The notes below the pieces were generated by a model. The model saw nothing but the letters and a program-made list of their open reading frames with translations. It had not been told where the DNA came from and made no database searches. Source: Serendipita indica DSM 11827 (lineage: Eukaryota; Basidiomycota; Agaricomycetes; Sebacinales; Serendipitaceae). From it: a DNA stretch of 64,000 bases. The translations under genes and the position numbers were made by a program. Positions 59,089 to 64,000 of this stretch are shown in pieces (the stretch's first letter is position 1; the number at the start of each line of letters is the position of its first letter). The DNA is taken from positions 1,984,001 to 2,048,000 of the forward strand of contig CAJVGD010000042.1 in assembly GCA_910890315.1 (NCBI GenBank). Reading direction: 5' to 3'.

Positions 59089-61255
59089 ATGTACCTCCAA
59101 GCCTATCCCACCTCGCCTAGAGCGCACCTTCGGCGCTCATCTTCCGCACCATCTGTCACATCTCCGCCATTCAGAGTAGAGCCAGCAACCGAACGGCCAA
59201 AGCCCACCATACTTCTTCCCTCTTTCGTACCTCTGCCTCGCCCGCTCCCCCCTTCACCAATTCGCTCATGTCGACGGGGCCAGAAGAATGTTTTCAGAAA
59301 GCTTGTCAACCGCGACTTGTCCCTTCCAAGAGACGGATCTCTCTCGCTCGATCAACGTATCCTCGCCATTGAAGACAAGAGGTCGCTGACCGTGCCCACG
59401 TTGATCCATAGTAGAGCGCCCACACCCGATTCTTACGGCGTACCAGACAAATTGTCCACTGAGCAAAGCACTGAGATGGATCGTGGGTGGGAAGCAGAAT
59501 GGTCGAAACCACCTTCGAAAAGGTAAGTAACATTTTGCTGCTGGAATGTTTGCTAATGTCAGATACTAGTCCAGCTTCTGGAACCTCGAGTACACCTAAG
59601 TTAACCGAAGACGGAAACGCATTACTGTCGTTGCGGACACCATCTCCAAATTTCACAATTAGAATCTTTGCAGAAGATCCCATGCGAAGCAGTCCTGTCA
59701 AATTGCATCCAGACTCCACGTCTCACACTGTCAATAAGCCGACGGGAACCCAAAGTCGAAGCCAGTTGCCCACCAGTGCACTTGGATTGTCCCTCGGCGA
59801 AACTCAGGGTCAACCACAGAGACACGCATCTCCAAGTCCTCGCTCTGGGCGAACAACTGGTCGACGCTCATCTCATCGGCGTACGTCCAAGCAAGTAGCT
59901 CTCGGGCACAGCCATGGCTATACCGTTGTCTCTCCAGAACTGTATGCCTCTCCCACAACCCCAAGGACGGCATCTAGTGGGTACACTCGTCGTATCACCG
60001 AGCGGGAGAGCGCAAGCGAAGCCGGGATGCTATTCCTGCGATCACGCAAGGGGCAGTATCGTCGTAGTTTTCGAACCATGCAGTGCCTGCTTCAATCGGA
60101 AACGGGCGATGCACCTCCGACGCCCGACCCCTTCGCCGGTCGTCAGCCCGAGTTGCACCGACTCGATGAAGATGGGGGAGGGACGGGGTTGATCCAAGAA
60201 AGGAGTATAAAGGTAGTGAAAAAACCTATATCATCTCTCTACTCGCCTGTTTCGACGCTCAATACCAATCCGTCCCCTATCGAACGTATCCCACCCATCC
60301 TGCAAATGCTGGCCCTGGATTCATATCCATCCGAACCTGCGACTACGTCCTTCCAGTCACGTAGTCGTGCTCAAGAAACTGAAACCTTGGTGGGAGCGGT
60401 GAATGCGTTGACGGTGCAAAGGCCACCGAAACTCGAAATTCCCGTCTTCTCGCCAATTGTCGACTCTTTGGCGCACCTTTCGCTGACAAACATGATCAAC
60501 GTCGTTCAAGCCGACCCCTCACCACCACCCCCGTATGCAAAGAACACAAACACCGACACATCGCCAGCAAGTTTGACGAGTACTTCGTCGCTCACAACAC
60601 CGCAGAGCGGTTACTTGCGAGAAAACATGCGATCGGAGATGGCTCATCTCGCCAATCACGACCGCCTCCGGAATGTGCTTCCAGCCACCACGATGCCGGT
60701 GCGGATGAAACATGAGGATCCATCTCTTTATTCTCAACCGCCAATGGCTGTCAGAGAAATGATCGAGTCGCGCAATGGCCAATACAACGGTCGCTTGCTG
60801 GCAGCAACACCGAGCCAACATGATTCTGAACGCGAAGCAACGACGTCTGCGTCGCGGAATGCATCGTATGGAGTCGAGATTTTGGTCGAGACAAGCGTCC
60901 AAGTACACGTCGATACTATGCCTCGGCATGCGAATAAGCCAAAGCTACGAGACTCGCCTCCGAACAAGTCACATCTCAAGCTAAACATGGATGCTGTTGG
61001 GATGTATCCAGCGATCAAAACCCGTAAACGACCGATCGTCCTGGTACAAGTGAGTGACTTCTCCCGATCATTCGTTGCGATTTCTGATACCTCTTTTAGG
61101 ATACACCATTTTCTGACGCTGTATTGATGGAGCATGCGTCTACTGGGACCATTCAGCGAACAGTTGTGCAGACTAGCTCCACGCCGGAGAGCAAAACGCG
61201 CCGTCCACTTCCCCCACTCCCTAATGCGAAGAAGAGGACCGCAGAGCAACCATAG
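59089..61255 (+). CDS. Ser/Pro-rich protein, probably disordered, uncharacterised
   Basis: No named domain recognised. Exons are 59089-59522, 59570-61049 and 61100-61255 with GT..AG joins. The start MYLQAYPTSPRAHLRRSSSA and most of the chain are Ser/Thr/Pro/Arg-rich. The C-terminus has RRPLPPLPNAKKR, a PxxP-type SH3 ligand motif, and ends AEQP. Many SP/TP and RxxS sites suggest regulation by phosphorylation. A link to signalling or the cytoskeleton through an SH3 partner is only inference. Confidence 0.75.
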
Positions 61256-61645
61256 GCTATTGAGAATGGGTCTACCATTCCCTTTTTCTTACTTTACAGT
61301 AAACCTAGTAATGAATGTAACAATCTCACACCAATCGACCTATCTGAACCTAAAACTTACGGCATGTGTACTAGTCATCATGAGCAAATTCTGATCTGAT
61401 TACTGCGTAACTCTATCAGGCGAGCCTCTTGAACCTGACCCAGTCCCCCGGGCCGTAGTGTTGCCAATCAACAAAAGAATCAGCGCAGTAATTTGAAGAA
61501 GGGGTTGGGATCAGTACTCAGGCTCGAGCAGGGCTAACTCCGGGCACAGCAGAGGACCATGTGCTACACTCCAATGCCTCGATTATAATATGACGAGTCA
61601 CTGGAGCCATCGTTCCACTCTCGTATTTTGCTCTCTCTCACGGAA
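61256..61645. other. intergenic, promoter of ABCC gene
   Basis: 390 bp, nothing coding by eye. Confidence 0.45.
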
Positions 61646-64000
61646 ATGGGATTCTGCAACAACGACAATCGATTTCAAGTGGGCAGCAACTGTCGCCAAC
61701 TCGACTTCACGCTCACATTTGAACAATCGTACGACAAGTCTCTTGAAAAGACCTTTACAGCAGATTACTCATCATTTCTCCTAGAATTCTCTCCCTCCTC
61801 CCTGACATACTTTTCATTGTCGTCGCGCTCCACCGTCTACGAGAGCTCCATTTATGGAGCACCAAAATTTCGAGGATATGGACGGGACTTTACTGCTCAA
61901 AAGCGCTCGCTGGACTGATGCTAGTCGCTTCTAGTCTCGCTGCCCTCATTGTCCACGCGGTCACCGGTTCAGTACGGCATACGACCCGAACGACGCTCCC
62001 AACCCTCATTTTCCAACTCCTCGCAGTGGTATGGCTTCCATCTCTGATTGACGCTGGTGACTGACCACCTTTTGTTAGTCACTCCTCATCCCCCTCACTT
62101 TAGTCGAGCACACAAAATCGCTAGCACCGAGTTCACGTATAATCAACTACACGCTTATCAAGGGTCTCTTTGTGTCCGCAATACTACGGACCTACCTCCT
62201 CTCTGGTACACTCGACGCGTACCCACGCGTCTTTCACGCCACCGCTCTGGTGGCCGGATCATACTACATTGTCCTTTTCACCGAACTCGTTCACAAACGC
62301 TCAGGGTATCTCAAAGATGAATACAAATATCATCCTCAAGAAGCGAAAAGCAGCTTTCTTGTTCGCTCCATGTTTTTATGGTTGTTGCCTCTGCTATGGA
62401 GAGGGCGCAATACTCGATTTCAACTCAAGGACCTCAATGAGATCCCACAGGATTTCAAAGCAGAAGAATCGCGCCAGCACCTTCTCATAGCTTTGGAGAC
62501 TGGAAAGTGCGTCAAATTGTCCCATCAACTCGTTCGAGCGTATTAATTCGTCATTTAGCAAATCTTCATACTTCTACCTCCTCCATTCAACCATTAACAG
62601 CTTTGGCATATCTTTCTTCGCACCAATCTTACCTCGTTTCATCCTCCTCCTCGCGACATTCGGACAACCGTTGCTCTTGAAGGATATACTAGGGTTCATG
62701 TCGACTCCTACAGCTTCCAACTCTGTAGGATGGGCCATCTTCGGTGGATACGTGTGCATATACGGGCTGATGGTCATCAGTACGGCACTTTTCTGGGAAA
62801 AAGTGATTTCCCCTCATTGCTGCGTTTGCTGTTCTGACCTTGTTGCTATAGCTCTACGCCGTCACAGTCAAGTATCGTGGTGCATTGGTCGGCGCCATAT
62901 ACTTAAAAACGCTGAAGGTCGCCTCTCATACAAGTCGACCTTTGGGCACAGGCGTCGGCAGCAATTACATGTCTGTCGACGTTGAGCGCATTACGTTGGG
63001 TATCGAGAGTTTTCACGAGCTACTTGGCGCATTCTTTTCTCTGCCATTAGCATTCGCTATTCTCTACAGTCAGGTACGTTCGTTTTATTTCACCCCGCCT
63101 TTAGCTCATATTGTCGGAATCCATTGCGCGTTGGGGCGGTTGGTAGGCTCACTGGGTGGCGTTTCTACCCCTGGGTATAATAGCTATCGCATTGTGTGCT
63201 ACATCGTATGCGGCAAAGTTGGCAGGGACACGGCAGACTGTATGGTCTGCTAAAACGGACGAGCGCATCAAGTTCTTAGTATGTCGCTCACTCAATATCT
63301 CCTATAAGGGGCAAAGCAGCTAACTATGGTGTAGAGCTCTGTGATAGCCCAGCTTCTACCTATCAAATTCTTCGCCTACGAATCGTACATTGCGCGCAAG
63401 GCAGACCAACTTCGTAAGATTGAAATTCGTGCTCTCAAGCGTCTTTTGTGCGGTTATTCTTTCCATGTCTAGGCGTTTACTGATGAAACTTTGCAGCGTC
63501 GCGTTCCTCTGGGCCGCTACAATCTCCAACTCACTGATGGGTTTCACGCTCTTGGTCGTCATCGGTGTATATGCCGCCGTGTTTGGACGCTCGGGTGCTG
63601 GGAACACTTTGGACGTGGAACGAATATTCACCATCTACGCAACTGTACAGCTGCTTTCGTGGCCTTTAAATGTCCTTGGTACGTCTACCCGACTCTGTAT
63701 TGTATGATTGAAGATGTTTGTAGGCCAGTTTCTGCCCGACGTCATGGCAGCATATGCCTCTATGAAGCGGATAGAGAAGTATCTTCTCTTTGATGAGAAG
63801 CCTCAGTCGCAGAGTATTGCATCAGATCCGAACTCGGAGAAGCATGTCGATAGTGATATCACACTCCGTGGCTCGTTTGCCTGGAATAAGGAAGAGGAAC
63901 CAATTTTACCGAACGTCGATATCACGATTCCGACAGGCAAGCTCACCATCTGCACTGGACCTGTCGCAGCTGTACGTTGTCCGCTCACCTATGGGAGCAA
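61646..64000 (+). CDS. ABCC (MRP)-type ABC transporter, 5' part
   Basis: Full-length ABCC transporter, cut by the window end; exports glutathione or drug conjugates at vacuole or plasma membrane. The ATG at 61646 gives MGFCNNDNRFQVGSNCRQLD, then TMD0 helices (ISLLPDILFIVVALHRL; GLMLVASSLAALIVHAV; ALVAGSYYIVLF). The linker has SSFLVRSMFLWLLPLLWRGR and FQLKDLNEIP. TMD1 has FFAPILPRFILLLATFGQPL, LYAVTVKYRGALVGAIYLKT, NYMSVDVERI, LPIKFFAYE and SWPLNVLGQFLPDVMAAYAS. NBD1 starts ITLRGSFAWNKEEEPILPNV and reaches CTGPVA; an intron then begins inside the Walker A motif, so GKS/T is beyond 64000. About nine introns so far. Confidence 0.9.

Overview
The window reads as nuclear DNA of a basidiomycete fungus, most likely an Agaricomycete close to Rhizoctonia/Ceratobasidiaceae. 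The evidence is dense short introns (about 45-60 nt, GT..AG), 8-cysteine class I hydrophobins, an NLR with near-identical WD40 repeats, F-box and MYND families in tandem, and basidiomycete-style housekeeping proteins. The species call is inference from family content; no search was run. I saw no convincing retroelement, DNA transposon, CRISPR array or viral gene. About thirty protein genes are supported, most of them spliced. Exon joins given here were read by eye from splice sites and family conservation.

Layout, 0-20 kb: a partial extended SDR reductase (1-698, -), a damaged-looking TRAPPC13 gene (-), a Ypt4/Rab4-type GTPase (+), cytochrome c oxidase subunit IV/V (+) convergent with F1-ATPase epsilon (-), a STAND/NLR with NACHT and 14 WD40 repeats (-), the mRNA decapping/translation factor Scd6/LSM14 (+), ETF alpha (-), adenylosuccinate synthetase (-) and COX16 (+).

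20-40 kb: two tandem hydrophobins (+), a large coiled-coil protein (+), a tandem pair of small single-pass membrane proteins whose 3' flanks carry a 105-bp tRNA-like core with one difference between copies, a five-knuckle CCHC protein (+), two MYND-finger paralogues (-), a small DRAP-type deaminase (+), mitochondrial ribosomal protein uS19m (-), TFIIA gamma (+) and a secreted WSC-domain protein (-).

40-64 kb: autophagy ATG2 (-), an uncharacterised gene with a CipC/DUF3759-like segment (-), autophagy ATG5 (-), three tandem F-box paralogues that share a separate C-terminal cysteine exon (-), a small unknown gene (-), a proline/serine-rich protein (+) and the 5' part of an ABCC transporter (+) that runs off the window.

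Themes: respiration (COX5, ATP15, COX16, ETFA), mitochondrial translation (RSM19), membrane traffic and autophagy (TRAPPC13, Ypt4, ATG2, ATG5), and fast-evolving tandem families (NLR repeats, F-box, MYND, hydrophobins). The most interesting signals are the homogenised NLR repeat array, the conserved duplicated tRNA-like element, the shared C-terminal exon of the F-box trio, and the closeness of ATG2 and ATG5.
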